The notes: a model not told the origin generated them from the sequence alone. A DNA stretch of 19,746 nt from Anaerolinea thermophila (GCA_020722405.1 DYKW01000010.1:1-19746), one strand, 5' to 3'; positions 1-8,379 are shown, counted from the stretch's first letter. A program made the numbers and translations.

Positions 1-77
1 AGTTACGTGCCAAATGTCGTTCGATTCCGCATTCCCCTTTTTGCACTGTGGTTGACATGGATTTTCTCCGCGGCTAT

Positions 78-86
78 TGGTACAAT
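78..86 (+). promoter_or_regulatory. possible extended -10 promoter for trmFO operon
   Basis: TG at 78-79, one base, then TACAAT at 81-86 (5 of 6 to TATAAT) forms an extended -10. A TTGACA lies at 52-57, but its 23-base spacing is too long for normal pairing. The expected transcript start, near 92, lies just before the GGAGG at 93-97 and the ATG at 112. This favours the internal start of trmFO. Inferred from motif only. Confidence 0.35.
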
Positions 87-111
87 TGCAGCGGAGGTAC
101 TACATCTATCT

Positions 112-1497
112 ATGCACGACTTATCTATCCCTTCCCTGATGGTTATCGGCGGCGGGTTGGCAGGTACAGAAGCAGCCTGGCAGGCGGCTGAGCGAGGTGT
201 GCACGTGCGCTTGTACGAAATGCGTCCTTATGTGCCCACCGGTGCCCATACCGGCGGTGACTTGGCCGAATTGGTATGTTCTAATTCGCTGGGTTCCAAT
301 TTGCCGGACCGCGCTCCCGGTTTGCTGAAAGACGAGTTGCGCCGTTTGGGGTCGCTCTTGTTGCGTTGTGCAGATGAAAACGCCGTGCCGGCGGGCGGTG
401 CATTGGCCGTTGATCGCCAGGGGTTTTCCCGGTGCGTAACCCGGACGCTGGCTACGCACCCCAACATCGAAATTATCCGCGAGGAAGTACGTACCGTGCC
501 AGATACCCCTACGATTGTAGCCTCCGGCCCATTGACTTCGGATGCGCTGTCGCAATCGCTGATGGCTTTGACGGGACAAGAACACCTGTATTTTTATGAT
601 GCTATTTCCCCGGTGGTGACGCTGGATTCTATAGATTTTTCAGTCGCTTTTCGGGCTTCCCGTTACGGACGCGGGGAACAGGATGAAGGAGATTACATCA
701 ATTGCCCGTTAACTCAGGAAGAATACGAGGTCTTTGTAGAGGCGCTTGTCCACGCAGAGCGCATTGAACTGAAGGATTTTGAGCGTCCGTTGGAAGACGG
801 TGTGCGGGCGGGGAAACACCGCTTTTTTGAGGGCTGCCTGCCTATCGAAGTGTTGGCGCGGCGTGACGAAAACGCCCTGGCCTTTGGACCTATGCGTCCC
901 GTTGGCTTGCGAGACCCGCGTACCGGTCGGCGCCCGTATGCGGTGGTGCAATTGCGTCAGGATAACCTGGCCGGAACGTTGTATAACCTGGTGGGTTTCC
1001 AGACCAACCTGAAATTCCCGGAGCAGCGGCGTGTTTTTCGCATGATTCCTGGTCTGGAACATGCCGAATTTGCCCGTTATGGACAGATGCACCGCAATAC
1101 CTTCATTTTCTCTCCCCAATTGCTGCGTCCTACGTTGCAATTCTACCATCGAGATGACCTGTTTTTTGCCGGACAGATTACCGGTGTGGAGGGGTATGCC
1201 GGAAACATCGCGACCGGTTTGCTGGCCGGTTGGAATGCGGCACGCTTGCTACATGGTCAAACGTCATTGACGCTGCCGCCGGAGACCATGCTGGGCGCCT
1301 TGTGCCATTACATCACCCACGCTGCCCCGCAGGATTTTCAGCCCATGAAGGCGAATTTTGGCATTTTGCCGCCTTTGGAGGAGGTGCCGAAGAAGGGGAG
1401 TAGCGGCAAACGTGCCCGTGCCGTGGCTTATGTAGCACGGGCTCAACAGGTGCTTACTACCTGGTTGGAAAGAGAATTTTTGGCGGTGAGTGAATGA
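112..1497 (+). CDS. trmFO: TrmFO, folate/FAD-dependent tRNA (uracil-54-C5)-methyltransferase
   Basis: Makes m5U54 in the T-loop of tRNA, using methylene-tetrahydrofolate as carbon donor and FAD as reductant, in the cytosol. The protein has 461 residues. It opens with a dinucleotide-binding GGGLAG motif (residues 13-18). The family signature ELVCSNSL follows with Cys56, and a second conserved cysteine lies in YINCPL; both fit the TrmFO redox/methyl-transfer cysteines. The frame is open back to a GTG at 7, but that would add 35 hydrophobic residues absent from the family. The ATG at 112 puts the FAD motif at its usual distance from the N-terminus and has GGAGG at 93-97, though the 14-base spacing is long. 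The stop overlaps the next start (ATGA), so it heads a translationally coupled operon. TrmFO rather than S-adenosylmethionine-dependent TrmA is typical of Gram-positive and related lineages. Confidence 0.95.
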   Translation: MHDLSIPSLMVIGGGLAGTEAAWQAAERGVHVRLYEMRPYVPTGAHTGGDLAELVCSNSLGSNLPDRAPGLLKDELRRLGSLLLRCADENAVPAGGALAVDRQGFSRCVTRTLATHPNIEIIREEVRTVPDTPTIVASGPLTSDALSQSLMALTGQEHLYFYDAISPVVTLDSIDFSVAFRASRYGRGEQDEGDYINCPLTQEEYEVFVEALVHAERIELKDFERPLEDGVRAGKHRFFEGCLPIEVLARRDENALAFGPMRPVGLRDPRTGRRPYAVVQLRQDNLAGTLYNLVGFQTNLKFPEQRRVFRMIPGLEHAEFARYGQMHRNTFIFSPQLLRPTLQFYHRDDLFFAGQITGVEGYAGNIATGLLAGWNAARLLHGQTSLTLPPETMLGALCHYITHAAPQDFQPMKANFGILPPLEEVPKKGSSGKRARAVAYVARAQQVLTTWLEREFLAVSE

Positions 1498-2387
1498 ACG
1501 TAAAGATCCTTCGACTGTCGTTTTTCTTTGTGGGAATTCTGTTGGCGCTGGGTGGTGCAGCACTCTTTGTGCACAGTGGAGACGCGCCACAGGCTTTCGA
1601 TGGTGAACGTGCTTATCAGGATGTGCGTTACCAGGTTTCTTTGGGGGCGCGTACCCCTGGAAGTACGGCACACGCCCAAGTTCGGGCCTGGATTTTGGAT
1701 ACGCTTGAGCAGGCAGGGTGGCAGGCTGAAAGCATTCCCGCCCAGATGATGGGGCACGATTTGTATAACCTGACCGGACGGCGTGGTAGCGGACATCCCT
1801 GGATTATTTTGGGGGCGCATTACGACAGTCGGATGTTGGCCGACCAGACTATCGGGGGAAGTGATCAGCCGGTACCGGGCGCAAACGACGGCGCTTCAGG
1901 GGTGGCGGTGTTGCTGGAATTGGCGCGTACCCTGCCGCGTGATTTCCCCGGCCAGATATGGTTGGTGTTCTTCGATGGAGAAGATAACGGCGATTTGCCC
2001 GGCTGGGACTGGATTTTGGGTTCGCGCGCTTTTGCCCAGACGTTGCCGGCCGTGCCGGATGCGGTGGTGATTGTGGATATGATCGGGGATGCCGACCTGA
2101 ATATTTATATGGAACGCAATTCTGACCCAACACTCACGCACCAAATCTGGCAGATTGCCGATGGATTAGGATATGCCCACGCCTTTATTCCCCAGGCCAA
2201 ATACAGTATGTTAGATGATCACACGCCGTTTCTCCAATTGGGTATTCCGGCGGTGGATTTGATTGATTTCGATTACCCGTACTGGCATACAACGGCGGAT
2301 ACAGCGGATAAGGTTTCGGCTCATAGTCTGCAAATTGTGGGGGATACGTTGTGGCACTGGCTGCTTCCCTTGCCTGGGGAGGACTAA
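1494..2387 (+). CDS. M28-family zinc metalloenzyme, glutaminyl-cyclase-like, membrane-anchored or secreted
   Basis: A 297-residue protein with an N-terminal hydrophobic segment (about residues 8-26) acting as signal peptide or anchor, so the catalytic domain should lie outside the membrane. Zinc-site motifs appear in M28 order: HYDSR (His109), GANDGAS (Asp132), FFDGED (Glu163 catalytic, Asp164 in the ligand position), DMIGD (Asp195), DDHTPFL (Asp241-242) and YWHTTAD (Trp264-His265). The DMIG, DDHxPFL and WHT motifs resemble glutaminyl-peptide cyclotransferases, which form N-terminal pyroglutamate, at least as much as aminopeptidases. The usual second Glu of the metal site is Asp here. It starts inside the trmFO stop (ATGA) and its TAA overlaps the next ATG, so it is part of the operon. 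The family assignment is firm. Peptidase versus cyclase activity is undecided. Confidence 0.85.
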   Translation: MNVKILRLSFFFVGILLALGGAALFVHSGDAPQAFDGERAYQDVRYQVSLGARTPGSTAHAQVRAWILDTLEQAGWQAESIPAQMMGHDLYNLTGRRGSGHPWIILGAHYDSRMLADQTIGGSDQPVPGANDGASGVAVLLELARTLPRDFPGQIWLVFFDGEDNGDLPGWDWILGSRAFAQTLPAVPDAVVIVDMIGDADLNIYMERNSDPTLTHQIWQIADGLGYAHAFIPQAKYSMLDDHTPFLQLGIPAVDLIDFDYPYWHTTADTADKVSAHSLQIVGDTLWHWLLPLPGED

Positions 2388-3625
2388 TGCGCATTCTGGA
2401 ATTATTGCAATTGATTCGGCCTATTTGGCTGCGCCGCGCTGCACAACGCCTGGCGCATGTGCCCGTCGTTCAAGAACGCTTTATGCGAGAATTGGAGCGC
2501 TTTTTTGACGCGCTGGTGAGTGCGGTGACCAGTGGCGATGCGGAAAATCTCAAGCAATTTTCCAATCATTGGGTGCTTTCCCTGCCGCAAAGCGACATCA
2601 TGGATCGTGAAGCGCAGGTAGAGGATATTATTACGCGGTTATTCGACCTGCTGTACGAACTAGGGCGTGAACTGTTGACGCCGATGGATGCTGTATTGTT
2701 GTATGAGCACATTGTGCCGCTGCACACAGGCGTGGCCGTGTATGTGCAGCAGCAGGAAATGGAGCGCCGCATACAGGCGTTAAGCGAGCAGGCCGAACGG
2801 GCGCGCCGCCAACTGGAGCACCTGGACGAAAGTAAATCGCGCTTTATTTCTGTCGCCGCACATGAACTAAAGACCCCCTTGACGTTGATTGATGGCTATT
2901 CTGCCATGTTGCGCGATATGCTACCTGAGAGCGTGCGCAATCAACAAATCATGCAATTGCTGGATGGTATTGCCAATGGTACGCATCGCTTGCAGGGAAT
3001 TATTGACGATATGATAGATGTTTCGTTGATTGACAATCATTTGTTGCAACTTTCTTTCCAGCCAATTTGGGTTGATCAGATTTTTCACATCTTGCAGCGC
3101 GAGGCAGAATCGGTTGTTAAAGAGCGTCGCCTGCATTTCAAAATCGGTGACCTCCCGACGCTGCATTGCATGACCTATGGAGACCCGGAGCGGTTGTACC
3201 AGGCTTTTTTGCATGTGGTAAATAATGCGATCAAATTTACGCCTGATGGTGGCAGTATTACCGTGGGAGCACGCTTGTTGCCGGGTTTTATCGAGATTAC
3301 CATCGCCGATACCGGCATTGGCATCGATCCGGCCGACCAGGAAGCGATTTTCGAGAAATTTGGGCGACTGGGCGATGTGCTACGTCACCACTCATCGGGC
3401 AAGACGAAGTTCAAAGGAGGAGGCCCTGGTTTAGGGTTGCCGATTGTCAAAGGCATCATCGAGGCGCATGGCGGTACCGTGTGGGTAGAATCCGAAGGTC
3501 ATGATGATGAAAAATGCCCTGGTTCCACCTTCCATATTTTATTGCCACTACGCGACGAGCCCCCAAAACATGATACAGGTCGCTTGTTCCCGCTTGATGG
3601 AGAAAATTCTGAAAATGTCGGATAA
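2387..3625 (+). CDS. soluble sensor histidine kinase
   Basis: A 412-residue cytosolic sensor kinase with no membrane segment. Residues 1-120 form an all-helical input region; its pattern vaguely recalls the RsbR-type N-terminal domain, which I cannot confirm. A coiled coil (about 121-150) follows. Next comes a HisKA dimerisation domain with the phospho-acceptor in SVAAHELKTP (His159). The ATPase domain has an N box (Asn279-Asn280, NNAIKF), G1 DTGIG (308-312) and G2 GPGLGLP (346-352). The start is the ATG in TAATG, overlapping the upstream stop, with GGGGAGG at 2376-2382. An in-frame start at 2351 lies inside the M28 gene and lacks this site. The last 11 bases overlap the chosen hflX start. 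No response regulator is adjacent, so its partner is elsewhere or it works through another protein. Confidence 0.9.
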   Translation: MRILELLQLIRPIWLRRAAQRLAHVPVVQERFMRELERFFDALVSAVTSGDAENLKQFSNHWVLSLPQSDIMDREAQVEDIITRLFDLLYELGRELLTPMDAVLLYEHIVPLHTGVAVYVQQQEMERRIQALSEQAERARRQLEHLDESKSRFISVAAHELKTPLTLIDGYSAMLRDMLPESVRNQQIMQLLDGIANGTHRLQGIIDDMIDVSLIDNHLLQLSFQPIWVDQIFHILQREAESVVKERRLHFKIGDLPTLHCMTYGDPERLYQAFLHVVNNAIKFTPDGGSITVGARLLPGFIEITIADTGIGIDPADQEAIFEKFGRLGDVLRHHSSGKTKFKGGGPGLGLPIVKGIIEAHGGTVWVESEGHDDEKCPGSTFHILLPLRDEPPKHDTGRLFPLDGENSENVG

Positions 3626-4937
3626 CCGCACTCCCATACCCACTGCTCGTGCTCGAGAGTGCGCCTTTTTGGTAGGCGTAGAGTTCCTTTCTGAAAAGAG
3701 CCTGCTTCCTTTGGAAGATTCATTGGCCGAATTGGCCATGTTGGCAGAAACTGCTGGCCTAGATGTGGTTGGTCAGCTGACGCAACGCTTGAAAGCCCCC
3801 AACCCAAAGACTTTTATCGGCTCCGGTAAAGTGGAAGAACTTCTGGTGTTGGCCGAAGAAACCCAGGCCGATATCATTATCTTCGATGATGAACTGTCCC
3901 CACGTCACCAACGTGAGCTGGAACGTATTTTGGGGAATACCATGCGCGTGATTGACCGTACAGCGCTTATCCTGGATATCTTCGCCTTGCACGCCCACAC
4001 GCGCGAAGGTGCCTTGCAAGTCGAACTGGCACAGTACGAGTACCGTTTGCCGCGCTTGACGCGTGCCTGGACACACCTGGCACGCCAGGCCGGGGGCGGC
4101 GGTGGACGCGCCGGCGGCGTCGGTGGGGTGGGCTTGCGCGGGCCGGGTGAAACCCAACTGGAGGTAGACCGCCGCGCAATCCGTCGTCGCATCGAACGTT
4201 TGCGCGCCGATTTGGAAAAAGTGCGCAGCCACCGCCAACGTTACCGCAGCAAACGTCAAAAGGCGCGCTTGCCCGTTGTCGCGCTGGTAGGTTACACGAA
4301 TGCCGGTAAATCCACCTTGCTCAACCTGCTCGCAAATGCAGACGTGTACGTGGCCGACCAGTTATTCGCCACACTCGACCCGACCACCCGTCGCGTAGAA
4401 TTGCCCGGCGGTCACTGGGCTTTGTGCACCGACACGGTTGGTTTCATTCAAAAATTACCTACTCATTTGGTGGCCGCTTTCCAGGCTACACTGGAAGAGA
4501 TTGCAGATGCCGATCTGTTGTTGCACGTGATTGACATTTCGCATCCCAACGTGATGGCATATACCGAAGCGGTTTTCAAAACCCTGGAAGAAATTGGTGC
4601 CGGGCATGTCCCTGTGCTCAGTGTATTGAATAAAATTGATTTGTTGGATGACCCGCTGCAGGCTCAGCAGATAGCAGCCCAATTCCCGAATTCGGTAGCA
4701 ATTTCGGCGTTACATGGCATTGGCATACAGGCGTTGATTGACGCCATGGAGGCGCACTTGTATGAACGGTACCTGCTGGTGGAGGTACACTTGCCGTACA
4801 GCGAAGGCGGGTTGATTGCCATGTTCCATGAACTCGGCCAGGTGGAACAGGTGACGCACGACCGCCAGGGGGTGCTCATCCGTGGACGGTTACCCGGCCG
4901 TTTGATGGCGCGCTACACCCCCTACGTGAAAGGATGA
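3615..4937 (+). CDS. hflX: HflX, ribosome-associated GTPase
   Basis: HflX binds the 50S subunit and can split stalled or stress-inactivated ribosomes. From ATG 3615 the protein has 440 residues, normal for the family. The N-terminal HflX domain (about 15-200) carries FIGSGKVEEL and the glycine-rich segment ending in GPGETQLEVDRR. The GTPase domain has G1 GYTNAGKS (226-233), G3 DTVG (273-276) and G4 NKID (339-342). The frame is open back to 3501, inside the kinase gene. I chose 3615 because the ribosome-binding-like GGAG (3599-3602) lies upstream and the product then begins like other HflX proteins; ATG 3597 is an alternative. It overlaps the kinase gene by 11 bases, suggesting coupling. Confidence 0.93.
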   Translation: MSDNRTPIPTARARECAFLVGVEFLSEKSLLPLEDSLAELAMLAETAGLDVVGQLTQRLKAPNPKTFIGSGKVEELLVLAEETQADIIIFDDELSPRHQRELERILGNTMRVIDRTALILDIFALHAHTREGALQVELAQYEYRLPRLTRAWTHLARQAGGGGGRAGGVGGVGLRGPGETQLEVDRRAIRRRIERLRADLEKVRSHRQRYRSKRQKARLPVVALVGYTNAGKSTLLNLLANADVYVADQLFATLDPTTRRVELPGGHWALCTDTVGFIQKLPTHLVAAFQATLEEIADADLLLHVIDISHPNVMAYTEAVFKTLEEIGAGHVPVLSVLNKIDLLDDPLQAQQIAAQFPNSVAISALHGIGIQALIDAMEAHLYERYLLVEVHLPYSEGGLIAMFHELGQVEQVTHDRQGVLIRGRLPGRLMARYTPYVKG

Positions 4938-4940
4938 CCC

Positions 4941-5153
4941 ATGTTGGACAGATTCAACACTTTCCTGGATGTTGTTTCGGAATTTTTGGCGCACCGCAAG
5001 GGGCTGCTGCCTCTGATTGGTGCTGCTCTGGTGCTGCTCAACTTACTGATTCAATTGCTGGCCGCTGGTACCTGGCTGGCGAGCAGCAATTTGTTTTTGC
5101 ATTTGGGCATCATCGTGGCCATTTTGGGCTTTATGCTTGCCTGGGCGCTGTAG
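4941..5153 (+). CDS. small two-helix membrane protein, unknown function
   Basis: A 70-residue protein with a short amphipathic N-terminus and two hydrophobic segments (about residues 23-42 and 50-69) joined by a short loop, predicted as an inner-membrane hairpin. It begins three bases after the hflX stop. An AAAGGATG ribosome-binding-like sequence overlaps that stop, so it is probably co-translated with hflX. Another open frame over the same DNA (4934-5188) is less likely, because it lacks this start context and a clean membrane profile. I do not recognise a family. That it is real is inferred from the start site, operon spacing and hydrophobic pattern. Confidence 0.65.
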   Translation: MLDRFNTFLDVVSEFLAHRKGLLPLIGAALVLLNLLIQLLAAGTWLASSNLFLHLGIIVAILGFMLAWAL

Positions 5154-5208
5154 TTGATCACCTGCTGACGTCTGTCCGCGAGACCTGATGGACGTGTGCG
5201 ACACGAAA

Positions 5209-5239
5209 ACAGGCAGCCGACTTCCGGTTGGCTGCCTGT
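5209..5239 (-). terminator. hairpin between convergent hflX operon and pckA
   Basis: Arms 5209-5221 and 5227-5239 pair over 13 base pairs (one G-U) around the loop TTCCG. On the minus strand the hairpin is followed by GTTTTCG, so it best serves as the pckA terminator. There is no T-run on the plus side, but the hairpin may also slow read-through from the hflX operon. Confidence 0.7.
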
Positions 5240-5255
5240 CCACGCAATAATTTGA

Positions 5256-6899
5256 CTAACCAACCACAGGTCCTGCCGCCACCACCTTCGGCGGGCAATC
5301 CGGTGCAAATTTGCGGAAATTGTCGATGAAGCGCGCTGCCAACTGCCGGTAGCGGCGCCAGTACTCTTGCTCATTCGGCCAAGATTTTGCCGGATACAGT
5401 ATCTCTTCGGGGACGTTCGGGCATGCCTTGGGAACCATGAACCCAAAAATCGGATCCTGGTAGTATTCCGTTTGTTCCAATTCCCCATTGAGGGCCGCGT
5501 TCAGCAACGCACGCGTATAACGGATGCTGATGCGTTTTCCCACGCCGTATGGGCCGCCGACCCAACCGGTATTTACCACCCAGGCAGTTGTGCCGTAATG
5601 CGCCATCTTGCGCGCCAGAAGATCGGCGTAGAACATGGGGTGGTGTACCATGAATGGGGCACCAAAGCAAGCGCTGAAAGTGATTTCCGGTTCCTCGCCT
5701 AACCCGACTTCTGTGCCGCCTACCTTGGAAGTGTACCCAGAAATGAAGTGGTACATGGCTTGCTCTGGGGTGAGGCGTGCGATAGGGGGCATGACCCCCT
5801 GCGCGTCGCAGGTCAGGAAGATGGCGTTTTTGGGGTGGCCGGCGCGCTTTTCGGGGAGCGCGTTTTCGATGAAATCCAGGGGGTAGGAGGCACGCGTGTT
5901 TTCGGTAATGCTGTCATCATCTAGGTCGATCTTGCGCGTCACCGGGTCGTAAATCACGTTTTCCAGGATGGTGCCGAAACGATGGGTGGTGGCGTAAATT
6001 TGCGGTTCGGCGGTCGGAGAAAGTTGGATGATCTTGGCATAGCAGCCACCCTCGTAGTTGAATACGCCCGCGTCGCTCCAACCGTGTTCGTCATCGCCGA
6101 TGAGATTGCGCTGTGGGTCGGCGGAGAGCGTTGTTTTGCCGGTGCCCGACAGGCCGAAGAACAATGCCACATCCTTTTGCACCCCGACGTTTGCAGAACA
6201 GTGCATGGACATTACCCCTTTCAAGGGGTTGATGTAATTGAGTACCGTAAAAACCGATTTTTTGATTTCACCGCCGTATCCGGAGTTACCGATCAGTGCC
6301 AGGCGGTGAGCAAAACTGATTGCAATGACCGTCTCGCTGCGCGTGCCGTCAATTTGGGGAAAGGCCTTGAAGGAGGGCAGCACCAGGACGGTGAATTCGG
6401 GCACGAAGAGTTTGTACTCCTCGGCGCTTTCCGGCAGGATGAACATATTGTGGGCAAACAAACTGTGCCAGGCATGTTCGGTGATGATGCGGATGGGCAA
6501 GCGGTGTTCCGGGTCGGCGCCTGCATAGCAGTCTTGCACGAATAAGTCGCGTCCCTGAGCAAAGCCCTGCATGCGGTCGAACAATTCTTCGAATTTATCG
6601 GGCGCTATCGGACGGTTGTACTCCCCCCACCAGATGTGTCCCTCGCTTTCGGTTTCCCGCATAATGAATTTGTCTTGAGCGGCGCGCGCCGTTTTTTGCC
6701 CGGAAGTGACGCGTAGTGCTCCCTGGTTGACGATACGCCCTTCACTGCGGAAGGCGATTTCTTCATAGAGTGCCTCCGCTGGCAGGTTCCAGTACACCTT
6801 GCGTAGTTCGGTCAGGCCGTGTAGTTCCAGGCCGTAGAGGCTTTTCAAGGCCTCGGCCACATCTTCGGCCGGTGTTTTTATGTTCAAAATATTGTTCAT
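5256..6899 (-). CDS. pckA: phosphoenolpyruvate carboxykinase (ATP)
   Basis: Converts oxaloacetate and ATP to phosphoenolpyruvate, CO2 and ADP, the entry step of gluconeogenesis, in the cytosol. The 547 residues match the usual length. Visible motifs are the kinase-1a P-loop GLSGTGKTT (249-257), the metal-binding LIGDDEHGW (266-274), and GAPFMVHHPMFYADLL plus WVVNTGWVGGPYGVGKRI in the C-terminal half. The ATP-type P-loop and overall length separate it from the GTP-dependent enzyme. The ATG at 6899 is preceded by AGGAG (plus-strand CTCCT at 6905-6909) with 5-base spacing. It is probably a single-gene transcript ending at the 5209-5239 hairpin. I found no convincing promoter in the 190 bases upstream, which hold repeats. 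Confidence 0.96.
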   Translation of the reverse strand: MNNILNIKTPAEDVAEALKSLYGLELHGLTELRKVYWNLPAEALYEEIAFRSEGRIVNQGALRVTSGQKTARAAQDKFIMRETESEGHIWWGEYNRPIAPDKFEELFDRMQGFAQGRDLFVQDCYAGADPEHRLPIRIITEHAWHSLFAHNMFILPESAEEYKLFVPEFTVLVLPSFKAFPQIDGTRSETVIAISFAHRLALIGNSGYGGEIKKSVFTVLNYINPLKGVMSMHCSANVGVQKDVALFFGLSGTGKTTLSADPQRNLIGDDEHGWSDAGVFNYEGGCYAKIIQLSPTAEPQIYATTHRFGTILENVIYDPVTRKIDLDDDSITENTRASYPLDFIENALPEKRAGHPKNAIFLTCDAQGVMPPIARLTPEQAMYHFISGYTSKVGGTEVGLGEEPEITFSACFGAPFMVHHPMFYADLLARKMAHYGTTAWVVNTGWVGGPYGVGKRISIRYTRALLNAALNGELEQTEYYQDPIFGFMVPKACPNVPEEILYPAKSWPNEQEYWRRYRQLAARFIDNFRKFAPDCPPKVVAAGPVVG

Positions 6900-6976
6900 T
6901 TTTGCTCCTGGGTGTGTATCACCTCAGTAACTTGGGGTATCTTAGCGTTTTTTACCACCAAGGCGCTAAAATCGTT

Positions 6977-7032
6977 TAGTCGGGTAGTTCGATAGTTGGC
7001 TAGTTAGGTAGTTGGATAGTTGGATAGTTGGG
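6977..7032. repeat. 8-bp tandem repeat, seven units of TAGTTGGN
   Basis: Seven uninterrupted 8-base units begin at 6977, 6985, 6993, 7001, 7009, 7017 and 7025. They read TAGTCGGG, TAGTTCGA, TAGTTGGC, TAGTTAGG, TAGTTGGA, TAGTTGGA and TAGTTGGG. It lies between pckA and the aminotransferase. An inverted partial copy (ATCCAACTA) occurs near 10308-10316. Function unknown. Confidence 0.9.
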
Positions 7033-7038
7033 TGTTCG

Positions 7039-7091
7039 CTGACCGCTGAAGCCTGTCTGCTGACCACCTGACGGCTGCCCGCTGATGCCTG
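7039..7091. repeat. 7-bp tandem repeat of CTGACCN type
   Basis: Degenerate 7-base units run from 7039 right up to the aminotransferase stop codon at 7092-7094: CTGACCG, CTGAAGC, CTGTCTG, CTGACCA, then after one extra base CTGACGG, CTGCCCG and CTGATGC. Related units recur at 14604-14632 and, inverted, at 16321-16346, so this is a dispersed family rather than a one-off. Confidence 0.85.
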
Positions 7092-8309
7092 TTACAGCCA
7101 ATCCCGTACCAATTTGCGGTCGCCGATATAAATTTCGTTTGGCGATTCGGGGTCGAGTGCCCACTTGATGCGTTCCACGCCCTCGACGATATCTTTGACC
7201 GAACCGGAGAAGCTCAAACGCAGGTGCCCTTCCATCCCGAAATCGCGTCCCGGCACTGTGACCACCAGCGTTTTTTCAAGCAAGAAATTTGCCAATTCGA
7301 CCGAGTTGTTGGTATAAGCGCGAAAATCGGGTAGCACGTAGAACGTGCCACTCGGATGAATGGCGCGTACGCCGCGAAATCCGCGTAGTTCTTGCATCAT
7401 CACATCGCGATTATTCTGGATGGTCAAGCGCAAGTTTTCGACCACGCTTTGCATCCCGTTGAGCGCCGATTCGGCGGCCGCTTGCACCACTACAGATGGG
7501 CAAGAAGTCATCTGTGACTGGATGTTGTTGAGCACTTCCACGCGGCGTCGGCTGGTAATACTCCACCCGATGCGGTAACCGGTCATGCCGTATAGTTTGG
7601 AGACGCCGTTGATTACGATAACGTGCGTGTTCTCCATGTCTTTGTTGGTGAATTGGAACGGGGAAAAGGTACGTTTGCCATCGAAAACCAGTTTATGGTA
7701 AATATCGTCCATAATCAGGTAGATGCCCTTCTCTTCACAAAAGGTCACAATTTCCCCAATGAAATCTTCAGAAAAAAGTTCCCCCGAAGGGTTGTTCGGG
7801 CTGTTGACAATGATGGCCTTGGTGTAAGACGTGACTGCTGCAGTAATGTCCTCCATGCGTGGATGGAAGGTGCCATCTTCTGGTGTGACAATGACCGGAA
7901 TGCCGTAGCACATGCGTACCATTTCTGGGTAACTGACCCAGTAGGGTGCAAGGATGATGACCTCATCCTGCGGGTTAATCAGCGAAAAAAGGGTGTTGAA
8001 CAGGGCTTGTTTGGCTCCATTGGAGACAATCACATTTTCCGGTGTCACCAGACGACCATAGTTTTCCTCAGTGTAGCGAATGATGGCCTTTTTTAGCCCG
8101 GGGGTGCCGTCTGTAGGAGTGTATTTGATCTCCCCGTCTCGTAAGCGTGCGGCTGAACCCAATACAGCAGTGATGGGCGTTTTATTTTTAGGTTCCCCAA
8201 TACCCAAATGGATGACCGGCTGTCCCTGAGTGCGCAACTTTCGGGCGCGCTCGTTGAGTGCCAGCGTAGGGGAGGTGTGAATCTTGCCTGCCAATTGGCT
8301 GATGCTCAT
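7092..8309 (-). CDS. class I PLP-dependent aminotransferase (aspartate aminotransferase-like)
   Basis: A fold-type I aminotransferase of the I-gamma (Bacillus/Thermus AspAT-like) group, 405 residues, cytosolic. It should move amino groups between amino acids and 2-oxo acids. Visible are SNGAKQALFN (phosphate site, about 96-105), APYWVSYPEM (121-130), NSPNNPSG (169-176), DDIY (201-204), the PLP lysine in SKLYGMTGYRIGW (Lys238), and a C-terminal GHLRLSFSG whose Arg normally binds the substrate carboxylate. Aspartate is the likeliest substrate, but other members use aromatic amino acids or prephenate. Start ATG 8309 has AAGGAG on the minus strand (plus 8315-8320) with 5-base spacing. A tail of about 15 residues follows the usual end of the domain. 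Confidence 0.9.
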   Translation of the reverse strand: MSISQLAGKIHTSPTLALNERARKLRTQGQPVIHLGIGEPKNKTPITAVLGSAARLRDGEIKYTPTDGTPGLKKAIIRYTEENYGRLVTPENVIVSNGAKQALFNTLFSLINPQDEVIILAPYWVSYPEMVRMCYGIPVIVTPEDGTFHPRMEDITAAVTSYTKAIIVNSPNNPSGELFSEDFIGEIVTFCEEKGIYLIMDDIYHKLVFDGKRTFSPFQFTNKDMENTHVIVINGVSKLYGMTGYRIGWSITSRRRVEVLNNIQSQMTSCPSVVVQAAAESALNGMQSVVENLRLTIQNNRDVMMQELRGFRGVRAIHPSGTFYVLPDFRAYTNNSVELANFLLEKTLVVTVPGRDFGMEGHLRLSFSGSVKDIVEGVERIKWALDPESPNEIYIGDRKLVRDWL

Positions 8310-8373
8310 AGAAACTCCTTTGCCGAAGCAAAATGGTGTGATACAACGAGTGAAACCCGTTCCATAGCCCGAT

Positions 8374-8379
8374 ATTATA
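8374..8379 (-). promoter_or_regulatory. -10 element for the aminotransferase gene
   Basis: A perfect TATAAT on the minus strand lies about 65 bases upstream of the aminotransferase ATG. No good -35 is visible at 16-18 bases (a TTGTCA is only 13 bases away), so strength is uncertain. Confidence 0.45.

Noticed and set aside
7..111. 35-residue hydrophobic N-terminal extension of TrmFO from GTG 7
   Set aside because: TrmFO is cytosolic and begins close to its FAD motif. A promoter-like extended -10 and a GGAGG lie inside this stretch, so ATG 112 is the better start.
3759..4259. 166-codon minus-strand frame inside hflX
   Set aside because: Shadow of the hflX coding strand, with low-complexity sequence and no start signal. 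The same applies to the long antisense frames in trmFO, pckA and the aminotransferase genes.
4934..5188. 84-codon frame overlapping the 70-residue membrane protein
   Set aside because: Its ATG overlaps the hflX stop without a properly spaced ribosome-binding site, and the alternative frame has a cleaner two-helix profile.
5982..6545. 187-codon plus-strand frame inside pckA
   Set aside because: Antisense shadow of a clearly real, full-length pckA.
6977..7091. CRISPR array
   Set aside because: Units are 7-8 bases with no spacers and no cas genes nearby, so these are simple tandem repeats.
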